This document shows positions 30,141-39,339 of a stretch of 63,424 nt of DNA, piece by piece. The stretch lies in contig JAGHTW010000158.1 of NCBI GenBank assembly GCA_018065145.1, forward strand, positions 1 through 63,424. Reading direction: 5' to 3'. The notes below the pieces were generated by a model that was given only the letters and a program-made list of their open reading frames with translations, made no database searches and was not told where the DNA came from. The DNA comes from Candidatus Prevotella equi. GTDB taxonomy: Bacteria; Bacteroidota; Bacteroidia; Bacteroidales; Bacteroidaceae. The stretch's first letter is position 1. Each line of letters opens with the position of its first letter. A program made the position numbers and the translations under genes.

Positions 30141-32487
30141 CGTTCTTGCATTTTATCATATTACGTCTCATGGCGGCACGGTATGCCAACGGCTCTGCGT
30201 GCTTAAAATCAAGTGGGTTATCGTATTTGGTTATAAGCTCAGCAAGTTCTTCTACACTATATTTTTTTATACGTTTTTTGAGGTGTAACAAAAGTTCGTG
30301 CCATCCATTACGCTGAATTGCTTCAAAGCATCCAAAACATTGCTTAGTGAATTCTGTATATGATTCATATTCCAGTGCCTTTGCTTTTGCTGTCTCATAT
30401 GTCCACATGAAGCGTGGTGTGCATAATTCTTTTACTTCATTGATATATCCATTATGACAAGCAACATTGTATGCACCACCAAAACGTTCTTTGAATATCT
30501 TTAGCGTATCGCATTGCGAAGCAACTTCTAGTACCCTTTCTTTCGTCCATTGTTTTTCTCGTTTATTTGTCATGTGTTCACACAACTTATCAAGCCACTT
30601 GTGATTACGGGCATAGATATACAGTTTACGCTCTTTGTTGTAAAACTCAATCTTATCAACATAGTCAAGAGCTACCTTCATACATTCATCAAACGTACGT
30701 GTTTTTCGCTTTTCGAGGCTGTCAAGGAGATAATCAAGGTTATGTGTCTTGATGTACTGATATGCACTATTCTCATTTTTTGAAAAATCGGAGAGCTTGG
30801 TGTATTTCGCAATACGTTTCTTTAATCGTTCTATAGTCCAATTCTCGCGGATTTTACCCATATGAGCAGTAAGTTCATCGTGCCACCCATACTTACGTAA
30901 AGCTCTTGCTATCCTTGGTTGTTCACGGTTAAAGATGGTATAATTGTCATATCTTTGAGTTACCTCTATACACTCTTCTTTTGTAATAGGTTTGTGACAG
31001 TATTCCATGTGAGCAAAACACTCCTCACTCCAACCATTGTTTAATATGTAGCTGTATATTGTTTTTTGGACTATACGTAATTCCTGTCTTGAAGTGTACT
31101 GTCTTGCAATAGATATGCACTCTTCTTTCGTATAGGAATTCTTTGACCTCTGTAGTCGTTCAAGGAGTTCTTTCCAACCACGACGCAAGATATAAGAATA
31201 CTCATTCTCTCTCTCGTTTCTAAACTCTCTGAGAGTTGTGTACTGACTGACAATTTTACGCATTTCGTCCTTGGTATAGAAATGCTTAGTAGCGTATTCA
31301 TTATCAAGTTGTGTAAGAAGTATGCGTATATCCCTTATCTCATCAGTGATACGGAAAGGAAAGCCTTTGTCAGTTTCAGTAATACCTGTACTTTCGCCAC
31401 CTTTTTGACAATCACTGAATTCTACAAAACCGAAGTTGCCTACGCTTTCCATATTGTTAACGAGGTCAAGAACCAAAGGAGTGCGACCGTTGTTGTCTGC
31501 CGTAAGGCATCTGCCTACCTGTTGCTCTATGATTATACGTGAAATAGTAGAGCGAAGCATTATGACACAATCAACACGTGGGATATGCACACCCTCATTG
31601 AGCATATTGACAGACATTGCCACTTTTAATACACCATCCTCGCAAGGAGCTTGGAAGTCTTCCATTTCCTTCTCCAAACGTTTCTCTGTGTAGTCTATGT
31701 TGTAGAAACGGATATGACTGAACCCTGCCGTTGCGAACCAACTGCCGAGGAGATAACGTGCCTCTTTCTTTGTCTCAACCTTTGAGCAGAACACTATGAC
31801 ACGTTGCATATCATGGGTCATGTACTTACGCATGATACCAGGAACACCCTTTGACTTAGACCACGACTGCGCTATACCAGACAATCTGCGCAAGGCATCA
31901 CGCTTGGTTTCCTCGTTCTTGTTGCTCTTGTTGATACGTTCTGTTATTGTCTTTGTTATATTGTCAAAACTGTATAGAGCAGATACGTATGTAGGGTTGG
32001 GGAGTATATTCCTGTCTATGGCATCTTTCAGTGGAAGGCAACTCACGATGTTACCATCAAACAACTCGTCAGCCATGTTTCGCTCGTTATCAAGGTAACG
32101 TATGTGTGTTGCCGATGTGCCGAGAACCTTTGCTTGCGGGTTGGATTGGAGTAACCTTTGAACACCTTCACCCCACTTCTCTGCGCCAGATCTATGGAAC
32201 TCGTCAAGGACTATCAGGTCATATCGTGTAGTGTGCTCTTCATCATACATCACCGATGCGTAAGTACGGAACTTTGTACCCTCTTTGCATACCTTACGTG
32301 TCTCGTTAAGGACAAAGTTGTTTGGAGCAATAACCAATACATTGTCATAGTCATAAGATACTGCACCAATGAGATACGACTTACCTGTACCTGTAGCGTG
32401 AACGATAGCAATGCGTTCTTTGGTCTTAAAACCCTCTGTAATCGCTTTGTAAGCCTCTTGGTTATGTTGATATAGTTTCATAGTCAT
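30127..32487 (-). CDS. SF2 helicase with eight C-terminal repeats
   Basis: 786 aa. Helicase core (1-400): Walker A 'IVHATGTGKSYLIGAV', 'DLIVLDEFHRSGAEKWGEG', 'VLGTSATHIRYLD', 'VIVFCSKVETKKEARYLL' and 'IIIEQQVGRCLTADNNGRTP'. From about residue 405 there are eight tandem repeats of roughly 45-50 residues, each starting like 'YTKEECISIARQYTSRQE' and ending in an aromatic piece such as 'AYxxIxxxGWxxELxxHM'. The same kind of repeat is known as a DNA-binding tail in phage endonucleases. Two in-frame ATG codons (32487, 32481) are possible starts. Confidence 0.85.
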   Translation of the reverse strand: MTMKLYQHNQEAYKAITEGFKTKERIAIVHATGTGKSYLIGAVSYDYDNVLVIAPNNFVLNETRKVCKEGTKFRTYASVMYDEEHTTRYDLIVLDEFHRSGAEKWGEGVQRLLQSNPQAKVLGTSATHIRYLDNERNMADELFDGNIVSCLPLKDAIDRNILPNPTYVSALYSFDNITKTITERINKSNKNEETKRDALRRLSGIAQSWSKSKGVPGIMRKYMTHDMQRVIVFCSKVETKKEARYLLGSWFATAGFSHIRFYNIDYTEKRLEKEMEDFQAPCEDGVLKVAMSVNMLNEGVHIPRVDCVIMLRSTISRIIIEQQVGRCLTADNNGRTPLVLDLVNNMESVGNFGFVEFSDCQKGGESTGITETDKGFPFRITDEIRDIRILLTQLDNEYATKHFYTKDEMRKIVSQYTTLREFRNERENEYSYILRRGWKELLERLQRSKNSYTKEECISIARQYTSRQELRIVQKTIYSYILNNGWSEECFAHMEYCHKPITKEECIEVTQRYDNYTIFNREQPRIARALRKYGWHDELTAHMGKIRENWTIERLKKRIAKYTKLSDFSKNENSAYQYIKTHNLDYLLDSLEKRKTRTFDECMKVALDYVDKIEFYNKERKLYIYARNHKWLDKLCEHMTNKREKQWTKERVLEVASQCDTLKIFKERFGGAYNVACHNGYINEVKELCTPRFMWTYETAKAKALEYESYTEFTKQCFGCFEAIQRNGWHELLLHLKKRIKKYSVEELAELITKYDNPLDFKHAEPLAYRAAMRRNMIKCKNDDKE

Positions 32488-32494
32488 TGGTGTG

Positions 32495-32926
32495 TTAGAT
32501 TAGTTCTTTCAGCATTTCTGTATACTCTGCGCATACATCTTTCAGGTTGTCACCATCAAATGCCCACTGCGCCCTTTTAATAATATCCTCTGCTTCGTGT
32601 CTCTTGTTGCACATAACAATGTCAAGGATTGCTTCTACCCCTATATTGTAGAGTATAACGGCTTCTAATAATCCCTCTAAGCTTGATTCTTCAATCTCGC
32701 CCTCGTTGGTGTGCTGAACATACCACGCGCATCTGAATATATCATTGATTATATGCTTTTGCTTCTTATACACGTAATAACCATGGATGCTGCAAGCGGT
32801 CTTTATCCCCTCGCTCGGTGCAAAAGGTAACGTTATTACGTATATGTCTTTGCTTGGATTAATGCCAGCATCATAAACGGATGCTATATCGCCACCTATA
32901 TAGTTGGCAAATTCACGAATACTCAT
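32495..32926 (-). CDS. Unrecognised protein, 143 aa
   Basis: Start at 32926 ('MSIREFANYIGGDIASVYDA') because the ATTAAACTAATTTATACA leader lies immediately upstream. Contains 'IVMCNKRHEAEDIIKRAQWA' near the end; mostly helical after residue 60. Function unknown. Confidence 0.5.
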   Translation of the reverse strand: MSIREFANYIGGDIASVYDAGINPSKDIYVITLPFAPSEGIKTACSIHGYYVYKKQKHIINDIFRCAWYVQHTNEGEIEESSLEGLLEAVILYNIGVEAILDIVMCNKRHEAEDIIKRAQWAFDGDNLKDVCAEYTEMLKELI

Positions 32927-32999
32927 AGTTCTTGATGTATAAATTAGTTTAATGTTTTGCCCGTATGGTCGGTAGCGCATCCTTCATTTGTCTGCTCTC

Positions 33000-33323
33000 T
33001 TAGCCGATTATCTTGTAGCCATTGTTATAGTTGGCTATATACATCGTCAGGTCTTCAATAAACTCGTCAGTGAACTCTCTTGGTGAGAAGTCGCAACCGT
33101 ACTCGTCACGCAGGTATATGATACCTCTCTTGTTATCACGTGCGATTGAGACAAAGGTTCTCGTTTCTGTGTCCGGGCCATTCAGGTAAACCTCGCCAAC
33201 TGGCTTGATGGTTGCTACCATCTTCTTGCCGAACACATATACCTTGCCATTTGGGACGTGACGCTTTGCAACATACTTGAAGTTGTTAAGGTTGTCTGCT
33301 GAAACGTGATTGAACTGTGTCAT
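33000..33323 (-). CDS. Unrecognised protein, 107 aa
   Basis: Start at 33323 ('MTQFNHVSADNLNNFKYVAK'), 10 nt after the 20-nt leader element. Beta-rich, with 'GKVYVFGKKMVATIKPVGEV' and 'GIIYLRDEYGCDFSPREFTD'. One of three genes sharing the same promoter-leader unit. Confidence 0.5.
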   Translation of the reverse strand: MTQFNHVSADNLNNFKYVAKRHVPNGKVYVFGKKMVATIKPVGEVYLNGPDTETRTFVSIARDNKRGIIYLRDEYGCDFSPREFTDEFIEDLTMYIANYNNGYKIIG

Positions 33324-33332
33324 AACTCTTGC

Positions 33333-33426
33333 GCCGCTTATAGGTTGCCGCCCTGTTCTAACTATCAATACCACTGTGGTAATGATTTCTATTGCAAAGG
33401 TACTATATTTATCTGTACTATGCAAA
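33333..33426 (-). promoter_or_regulatory. Palindromic promoter (copy 3) with 20-nt leader element
   Basis: Promoter at 33393-33426: TTTGCATAGTACAG, AT spacer, TAGTACCTTTGC. One base differs from copies 1 and 2 in the -33 arm. Leader GGCGGCAACCTATAAGCGGC at 33333-33352 just before the ATG. Confidence 0.7.
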
Positions 33427-33461
33427 TAAAATAGTATATATTTCTGCTTTTGGTCTAATTT

Positions 33462-33785
33462 TTAACTTCTGTTAAGACTTTTGCCTATACCTTGGACTAT
33501 TTTGTTAACATCTTCATCAAGTTTGTTGCATATCGCTAACCTTTCTTCGGGTGTTGTATTCAGTAACTTTTCAAAGTACTCGCCTAACTTTATCTGTGTC
33601 TCTTTGTTCGGGCGTTTTGAAAGTCTTACAAGTTTTTCCTGTTCTTCGGCATCCTTGCACTCGTCATTATTATTGTATATAGGCTTGAATAGCGTCACCA
33701 TCTGTTTGAGTGATATGTCTATACCTCTCAGTGACTTTGCTATGTCGCAGATTGATTCTGCTGCTCTTTGTTCTAATATTGTCAT
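33462..33785 (-). CDS. Unrecognised helical protein, 107 aa
   Basis: 'MTILEQRAAESICDIAKSLR' and 'KLLNTTPEERLAICNKLDED': all-helical, charged. Its start overlaps the NinG stop. No family recognised. Confidence 0.5.
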   Translation of the reverse strand: MTILEQRAAESICDIAKSLRGIDISLKQMVTLFKPIYNNNDECKDAEEQEKLVRLSKRPNKETQIKLGEYFEKLLNTTPEERLAICNKLDEDVNKIVQGIGKSLNRS

Positions 33786-34300
33786 AGTCCTTTGTCTGAT
33801 TTAATTTTTTCTACCAATGCTGTATAATACTTTATAGTCTCTTCAAGTTCCCACTCACTCCATTTTTTGACCTCTATATTACCACGCAGTTCAAGGTTGT
33901 CAACAATTTTTTCACCATACTGCTTAACCATCCATCTTCTATAAGCAAGCATATTGCCGTGAAGAAAGACGTTACAAGGCATACATCCAGCATGTACGTT
34001 GACTTCCGAAAATCGTAGCGCCATGTTGGCACGTCCAATATAATGGCAGGCTTGTGACTCCTTCCAATGTAGAATCTTGCCACATGTGATACATTTTACA
34101 TATCCTGAGTGTGGCATTGCATCTCTGAGGCGGATATAGATAGAGAATATCTTATCCAATTTCTCTATGAGTTTTCGTTTGTCAGATTTCTTCTTCCTCA
34201 CCACCTTCTTCTTCGGTGCATCAGGATCTGTTTCTTTCTTTGCTATTGGCTTACGCTTGAATGGTGTGCGCTTTAATGGTGTTCTTCTTGTCAGTGCCAT
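33782..34300 (-). CDS. ninG: NinG/Rap recombination protein
   Basis: 172 aa from ATG at 34300 ('MALTRRTPLKRTPFKRKPIA'). Lambda NinG features: basic N-terminus, 'CITCGKILHWKESQACHYIG', 'RANMALRFSEVNVHAGCMPC', 'NVFLHGNMLAYRRWMVKQYG'. NinG is an HNH-like Holliday-junction-acting protein that raises Red-pathway recombination. Fits with the Sak-type annealing protein at 48570. Confidence 0.85.
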   Translation of the reverse strand: MALTRRTPLKRTPFKRKPIAKKETDPDAPKKKVVRKKKSDKRKLIEKLDKIFSIYIRLRDAMPHSGYVKCITCGKILHWKESQACHYIGRANMALRFSEVNVHAGCMPCNVFLHGNMLAYRRWMVKQYGEKIVDNLELRGNIEVKKWSEWELEETIKYYTALVEKIKSDKGL

Positions 34301-34430
34301 ATTGTGTTTATAATTATTATCCCCTCCCTCCGTTCCGTTTCTCCCATACGGTTTCATTCAAGTTTAAATGGCTGAAAACACTTGTCATGTCCGTACATGA
34401 GTGAGCAAGGGAGGGGTATGTGGTTGGTTT

Positions 34431-35207
34431 TTAGAATAGCGACAATTGTACTGGTTGCGCTGGTTTCTGTTTATCTTTCTTCGCAGTGACATTTGCAAAA
34501 CGTGGCTTGGGTTTCTCCTTTGGTTGCTCAGTTTCGTTAGGTGTCACTGTTGGCTTTTCCTTTGATGGATATACTCGCCTGATTGAGTATAACGGAGTAG
34601 GGAATGGATAACGTATCTCGTTTATCTTGTAGATAACGTGAGGTGTTTCCTGTGTCAGTGCGTCCTGTTGCTTTACCTCGCCTATCATGCCGTGAACCAT
34701 AAAGTTCAATGCGCACATCTTACACGATATGTAGTCTATATCCCCAGCATCGAAGTAATGGAATTTCTTCTTGTCTGCTTTCTCAAAGGCAGCAAGGAGC
34801 GTTCTGCCGCTACCGCAAGCACAATCGTTGTATGTGCCGTTGGCTTCGTTTGCCGTTATCCCTGCCATTAGCGAGCAGATGGATTCCGGGGTGTAGAACT
34901 GACCGAGTGCCGATGCCTTGCCTTTCCATGCTTCTTCATACATCTCGCCGAAGAAATCAAGTGTACCTCCGTTCTCCATTGTCTTTGTCACCTCTGCGAA
35001 CCAGTCTGACATTAACAGAAACATATCCTCATCCTTCTCTTTTGCATCAAGGAACATTGAAGGATAGTCAAAGTTATACTTTTGTTGGTTGCTCAGTTCA
35101 AACACATCAAGGAGATAGTCAAGGAACGAGTTCAGGGCATCGTTGGCATCCTTATGGTTCTTGTTGGCTATTGCTATCAGTCGCTGTGCAGATTACTGTG
35201 AGTCCAT
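34431..35207 (-). pseudogene. HsdM-like DNA methyltransferase interrupted by an early stop
   Basis: From ATG at 35207 the frame reads MDSQ, then TAA (35193-35195), then continues in the same frame 'SAQRLIAIANKNHKDANDAL', so a nonsense change appears at codon 5. A GTG at 35105 could reinitiate a 224-aa product. Methyltransferase motifs: 'ALGQFYTPESICSLMAG' and SAM motif I 'NDCACGSGRTLLAAFEK'; no NPPY motif is obvious. The tail is proline/lysine-rich and ends 'QPVQLSLF', a sliding-clamp-type motif. Could be expressed weakly, or off in this isolate. Confidence 0.65.
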
Positions 35208-36049
35208 CAGAATAAAGTTGGTTGAAAGTCTTTCAATACCTTATCACGTGCCTTCGCAAAGAAATCTTTCTTTATCTCAAATCCGTATGCCTTGCGGTTC
35301 TTTTGTATGGCAGCACGGAGCGTTGAACCTGAGCCAGCGCAAGGGTCTATGATTACATCGCCAGGGTCGGTGAATATCTCTATCAATCGTTCAAGCAATG
35401 GCACGGGTTTCTGTGTAGGATGTACCTTCGGAGTATTGGAGTCACGCACCCAATCGAAGCAGTTCATTATCATCTGTCCGTTGTTGTTAAACTTTGGTAA
35501 TTTGTCTTTGTAAAGTATCAAACCATACTCACAACAACCCACAACCTTCATGTTTGCCTTTAACACTTGACTACTGAAATTCTTACGGAACACAAGAGGA
35601 ATGTAATGTTTGAAGCCGTAACGCTGACCAAGCTCTATGAAGTAATGTAGTTGTTCAAAGGCACAGAAGAGAATCATACAAGGTGCTTTTGATTTTACTT
35701 TATTGCCTATCTTATCCACTTTTTCTTCTTCCTCTTCTTCGCTGATACCATTCTTCGGTTCTTTTATCAACATCTGTGAGCAAAAATGCATAAACTCAGC
35801 AGGTCTAAAGTCCTTATCTGTATCAAAGAATGCCTTGCCCGCAAGTTCGCTCTCTCCGTTTTTGTTGTCACCTCCAACATACCACATGGGATTACTTGCG
35901 TAAGCCTTGTTGTCAAGGTTGTAGGGAACATCCGCTATGATGAGCTGTGCGTGAGGGATGCCGTATGATTTAAAGTTTTGGAAAGAGTCGTTATACAAAT
36001 AACACTTTCCTTTTATCACCTCATATTCGTATTTACTTATTTGTTTCAT
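35207..36049 (-). CDS. N4/N6-amino DNA methyltransferase
   Basis: 280 aa from ATG at 36049 ('MKQISKYEYEVIKGKCYLYN'). Catalytic motif IV variant 'LIIADVPYNLDN', target region with an acidic insert, 'VHPTQKPVPLLERLIEIFTD' and SAM motif I 'VIIDPCAGSGSTLRAAIQ' in the order typical of beta-class enzymes. Ends 'VLKDFQPTLF', resembling a clamp-binding tail. Adds a methyl group to adenine N6 or cytosine N4; specificity unknown. ATG of the next gene overlaps its stop. Confidence 0.9.
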   Translation of the reverse strand: MKQISKYEYEVIKGKCYLYNDSFQNFKSYGIPHAQLIIADVPYNLDNKAYASNPMWYVGGDNKNGESELAGKAFFDTDKDFRPAEFMHFCSQMLIKEPKNGISEEEEEEKVDKIGNKVKSKAPCMILFCAFEQLHYFIELGQRYGFKHYIPLVFRKNFSSQVLKANMKVVGCCEYGLILYKDKLPKFNNNGQMIMNCFDWVRDSNTPKVHPTQKPVPLLERLIEIFTDPGDVIIDPCAGSGSTLRAAIQKNRKAYGFEIKKDFFAKARDKVLKDFQPTLF

Positions 36050-36467
36050 ATTCTGTCCAATGTTTTCTGTGTAGAACACGATAGGCATGCTTTATATTCT
36101 CTGACCTTGTGACATATTCGAGATTTGTAATAGAATTGTTCATTTTATTTCCGTCCTTATGGTTAACATCAAGTTCAGAATAACCTAAGAATGCTTTTGC
36201 AACAATCCGATGTACGGTAACAGCATAAGATTTCTTGTTGTCCTTCCGTAACCATACGAGACAATAGCCTGTCTTTGACAATGAAGGTTTGATTATCTTA
36301 CCTTTCATTGTACGCTCGTATATTGTGTCACCTTTATTTTGTCTTATTCTTCTTGTTTTTGAACGAATACATCCAGTATTTGATGCTTCATAATCAGGAA
36401 AATCCTCTACCGTCTTCCATTCTTCAATTTCCCCTCTATTGCCGATTTCATAAACGTTGTTTATCAT
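36033..36467 (-). CDS. NUMOD4-HNH homing endonuclease
   Basis: 144 aa. NUMOD4 'EEWKTVEDFPDYEASNTGCI' then HNH core 'VHRIVAKAFLGYSELDVNHK' and 'DGNKMNNSITNLEYVTRSEN'. Free-standing mobile endonuclease placed just upstream of, and overlapping, the methyltransferase start. Confidence 0.85.
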   Translation of the reverse strand: MINNVYEIGNRGEIEEWKTVEDFPDYEASNTGCIRSKTRRIRQNKGDTIYERTMKGKIIKPSLSKTGYCLVWLRKDNKKSYAVTVHRIVAKAFLGYSELDVNHKDGNKMNNSITNLEYVTRSENIKHAYRVLHRKHWTEYETNK

Positions 36468-36594
36468 TGTAATTATAATTTAATTCTGCGATACTTCGTA
36501 CCCCATCGATATTAAGTGTTTGATACAATTTCTATCTGTGAGCGTTCTATGTCCGATGATTTCGGAATGTCGAATATATTCATTTCGCTTTCTT
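36468..36594. other. Gap with no supported gene
   Basis: Only a 23-codon frame on the minus strand ('MNIFDIPKSSDIERSQIEIV') is seen. It may be the remnant N-terminus of a gene displaced by the HNH insertion. No promoter or terminator identified. Confidence 0.3.
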
Positions 36595-37204
36595 CTATAA
36601 ATCTTTTATGAATTTCAGTTGATACCCATCTGCTCTTTTAATGCCAGGATAGGTCTTTTGTAAGAATCCCCATTCCCTTGTCTTATGCCTGTGCCACATT
36701 GTAACGGGGTGTATTCTCTCACCATCGGGCAGTATATAAAAGTCAGCTTTCTGCGCTCCCTCGTATCGGTAGCTTGCCGCCTTGTATATCGTACCCGTCT
36801 TGCCAGCCGAAATCAGCATAGCTTATGAGGTGTTTTATTTCAGGGTGGCAACGTCTTAGGTACTTATGCAACAAAGACAAGGTTATTGTCTCGCTGTACT
36901 TTGGCATTGCATCAGAGAGCCACATCCTATCAAACTCCCTCGTTGTGTCCGTGTCAAGTTCGCCTTTTATCTTCGGTCTGATACCATACCCTATCTGCAT
37001 AGCTCCCTCTACTTTTCCTTTGTAATAGACCAAGAGATTTATGCAAGGGTTGGCTGTTGTCTTATGAGAATAATGGTGAGGTATTATCACATGGTCAGCA
37101 ACATCTTTCTCGCACGGAAGAATACGTATGTGTTTCGAAGGGCATTCATAGCCACAACAATAGCCAAACATATCTACGATAGGTACTTTCCTTAATTTTT
37201 TCAT
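36595..37204 (-). pseudogene. mom: Mom-like DNA modification protein, frameshifted
   Basis: Two overlapping frames together give one protein. From ATG at 37204: 'VIIPHHYSHKTTANPCINLL', 'GKVEGAMQIGYGIRPK', 'EFDRMWLSDAMPKYSETITL', 'HPEIKHLISYAD'; then the +1 frame continues 'AGKTGTIYKAASYRYEGAQK' and ends at 36595. This is the GNAT-like layout of phage Mu Mom, which converts adenine to an acetamido form that blocks restriction. Removing one T from the TTT near 36800 joins the frames ('YADSAGKTGTIYKA'). Either inactivated or produced by frameshifting. Confidence 0.7.
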
Positions 37205-37208
37205 GATT

Positions 37209-37709
37209 CTATATGTTTCGTAGGTATTTCGCGTAATAGTCACTCTCCATGCAGTTCATCGCATATTGTACCACTGTCTGCATTGAAGAAAAACGATACT
37301 TAGGGGATATGGACTGTGTCTCCCATATTGGAAAGTCACCATCCTTCAAAACCTCAAAAGTCAGTTTTAACGAGTACCATCCATCCGTCTCTGTAATATT
37401 AATCACGAACCCTTTATGACTCAATTCGTAAACATTTCCTCTATGCTTCCATTTGGGAGATTGCAAGAGGGTAGTACTGCGTGATTCAAGCGATTGTGCT
37501 AACTTATCTTTCTTACTCGCTATATCTGTCCCCGTGAGGTTGTCAGCACATTTACATCCTACTCCTATTATTCCTGCTTTTGGGTGTGATAGAAGGTGTT
37601 TGTAACGTGTCACTTTATTGCAGATGTCACATCGTGCAGTCTTACCCGTCTCTGTGGTATCTATCTGTTGGAGGTATGTCCATCCCTCTCTTGGCAGATT
37701 TTTACGCAT
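37209..37709 (-). CDS. Zinc-binding protein of unknown function, 166 aa
   Basis: Cys cluster 'CDICNKVTRYKHLLSHP' plus 'GIIGVGCKCADNLTG' near the N-terminus looks like a treble-clef-like zinc site. The rest is helical and beta mixed, with 'GNVYELSHKGFVINITETDG'. Seen commonly near modification genes in Bacteroides phages. Function unknown. Confidence 0.6.
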   Translation of the reverse strand: MRKNLPREGWTYLQQIDTTETGKTARCDICNKVTRYKHLLSHPKAGIIGVGCKCADNLTGTDIASKKDKLAQSLESRSTTLLQSPKWKHRGNVYELSHKGFVINITETDGWYSLKLTFEVLKDGDFPIWETQSISPKYRFSSMQTVVQYAMNCMESDYYAKYLRNI

Positions 37710-37738
37710 ATATTCTTCTTGTATCAGTGTATCAATGA

Positions 37739-38185
37739 TTAATACTTATTGAATTTGTAGAGATATTCCGTGATGCGTGTTCCGTTCACTCCAGCCGTAA
37801 CCAACGAGGATGTTACTTTGTCTAAGAGTATATCCACGTTGTCATGGAAGAGGTTATACTTCTGATAGTAGAACATCAGGTTCTCGCTGTTATGTGAAAG
37901 CAAGGACTGTCTGCACTTTGTCAGCTTGCACAACTCGTTCATAAGCCTTTTGCACAATCTTGCGCCCACCACCAGTTTCTTCGGTGCGTAGAATAAGAGC
38001 GTTATGAAGATGAAGAACATTCGTTCCTCCGTCTTATCCTTGTGTCCGTATGCCTTTATGGTGTCCCATATAGTCTGTATGTACGAGAGTTCCGACAGTA
38101 ACGGCTCGCAGATGTGCGCTTCTATCTTTGCGATCTGTTCACGTTGCCGTTCAAGGTCTCTTATCAAGTCGAGGTTTTCAAACAT
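37739..38185 (-). CDS. Conserved hypothetical helical protein, 148 aa
   Basis: 'LIRDLERQREQIAKIEAHIC' coiled-coil start followed by 'ERMFFIFITLLFYAPKKLV', a semi-hydrophobic stretch. Known as an uncharacterised Bacteroides-phage family. No enzymatic motif. Confidence 0.55.
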   Translation of the reverse strand: MFENLDLIRDLERQREQIAKIEAHICEPLLSELSYIQTIWDTIKAYGHKDKTEERMFFIFITLLFYAPKKLVVGARLCKRLMNELCKLTKCRQSLLSHNSENLMFYYQKYNLFHDNVDILLDKVTSSLVTAGVNGTRITEYLYKFNKY

Positions 38186-38287
38186 ATCTTCTTTTTGTAT
38201 ATACCCTGTATCGCGTCCGTCAGTCTAAAGGTGTAACATCGTCCGTTTTAACATGTCAAACGCGGTACACGTGGGTTTTTGTGCGAT

Positions 38288-39103
38288 TTATTGCTTGTTA
38301 CACCAAATAATACTTTGGTCTTGGTCGTTGTGTTCAAAGTATGGACATCTTTTAACGCAGTACCCTCTGCCGACAAAAGCGACATTTTTTGCCGTTGACA
38401 TAACACCATAGGGACACTCCTTGAACTTTTTTAGATTGTATTCTATTGGGTTACCATCATACTTTGGTGTCATAGGCTCATTGTTTGTTTCGGTACTTTC
38501 CATTTCTTGCAAGTCTTGGGTTTTAATATCTTTAATTTCTTCCGTTTGACTGTTGTTGTCTTTCCTGCCTTCGTTAGAGAGGAACTTGCTGATTTCAACT
38601 GGCGATGGTATCTTTATATCTGTTGTGCGCTTGATATATTCCATCACCCTCTTGTGAGCATGGTCTGCCATTGTTAGACTTCTGACCTTTGATTTCAGTT
38701 CCTTTACAAGTCCTGATGTGTCCGGGTCATTACCTGTGACGGATGCCTGATTTAGCTTATCGTTCTGCACCTTTAGGTCTGCATTTTCTTTTGTAAGTAT
38801 GTCAATCTGGCTTTCGCAGTTGTCAATGTAATTCTGCACTTGCTTTACATCACTGATAGCACCATACTTCTGTGTCTCATATACAGGGAAATGTATTGAT
38901 GTTCTAACAACTTCCTTGCTCGCTGCTTGCTCCTTTAGTCTGTCAAGTTGTTCTCTCAGTGTAGCGATAGTCTTGTCCGATACATCAATACTTGCTACAT
39001 GGTTGCGCTTGTACTGATTGAAAGACTTATACAATTCATGATGCTTCTCCTGTAGTGCGCAATGTTTTTCCAGCAATGTTATATATTTTTCCGTCTTATC
39101 CAT
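38288..39103 (-). CDS. Coiled-coil protein with C-terminal Cys cluster, 271 aa
   Basis: Residues 1-160 form heptad-rich coiled coil ('TLREQLDRLKEQAASKEVV', 'IDILTKENADLKVQNDKL'). The last 45 residues contain four or five cysteines in 'CPYGVMSTAKNVAFVGRGYC', 'VKRCPYFEH' and 'IIWCNK', suggesting a zinc or iron-sulphur site. Unknown function. Confidence 0.6.
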   Translation of the reverse strand: MDKTEKYITLLEKHCALQEKHHELYKSFNQYKRNHVASIDVSDKTIATLREQLDRLKEQAASKEVVRTSIHFPVYETQKYGAISDVKQVQNYIDNCESQIDILTKENADLKVQNDKLNQASVTGNDPDTSGLVKELKSKVRSLTMADHAHKRVMEYIKRTTDIKIPSPVEISKFLSNEGRKDNNSQTEEIKDIKTQDLQEMESTETNNEPMTPKYDGNPIEYNLKKFKECPYGVMSTAKNVAFVGRGYCVKRCPYFEHNDQDQSIIWCNKQ

Positions 39104-39104
39104 T

Positions 39105-39326
39105 TTATGCTTTTTTCATTGGGTTGATAACTATTGGTTTTACTCTTTTCTCAAAATGCTCACACTTGAAATGCGTTGATGCTACAAATCGTTCCTTTCT
39201 TTCGGAACACTCTGCTACGATAGGATTATCTGGTATGCTCTGCATAAGGTAAGCGTGCTTGCAGTCCATGCACCTTATCAGTGTGGGAACCTTCGTTGTG
39301 GGTGCTTTTATCGTTGTCTTTGCCAT
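39105..39326 (-). CDS. Small zinc-binding-like protein, 73 aa
   Basis: 'IRCMDCKHAYLMQSIPDNPI', 'VAECSERKERFVASTHFKC' gives four cysteines (CxxC..C..C) in the middle and a basic tail. Lies directly upstream of the coiled-coil gene. Function unknown. Confidence 0.5.
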   Translation of the reverse strand: MAKTTIKAPTTKVPTLIRCMDCKHAYLMQSIPDNPIVAECSERKERFVASTHFKCEHFEKRVKPIVINPMKKA

Positions 39327-39339
39327 ATCTTAACCTATA

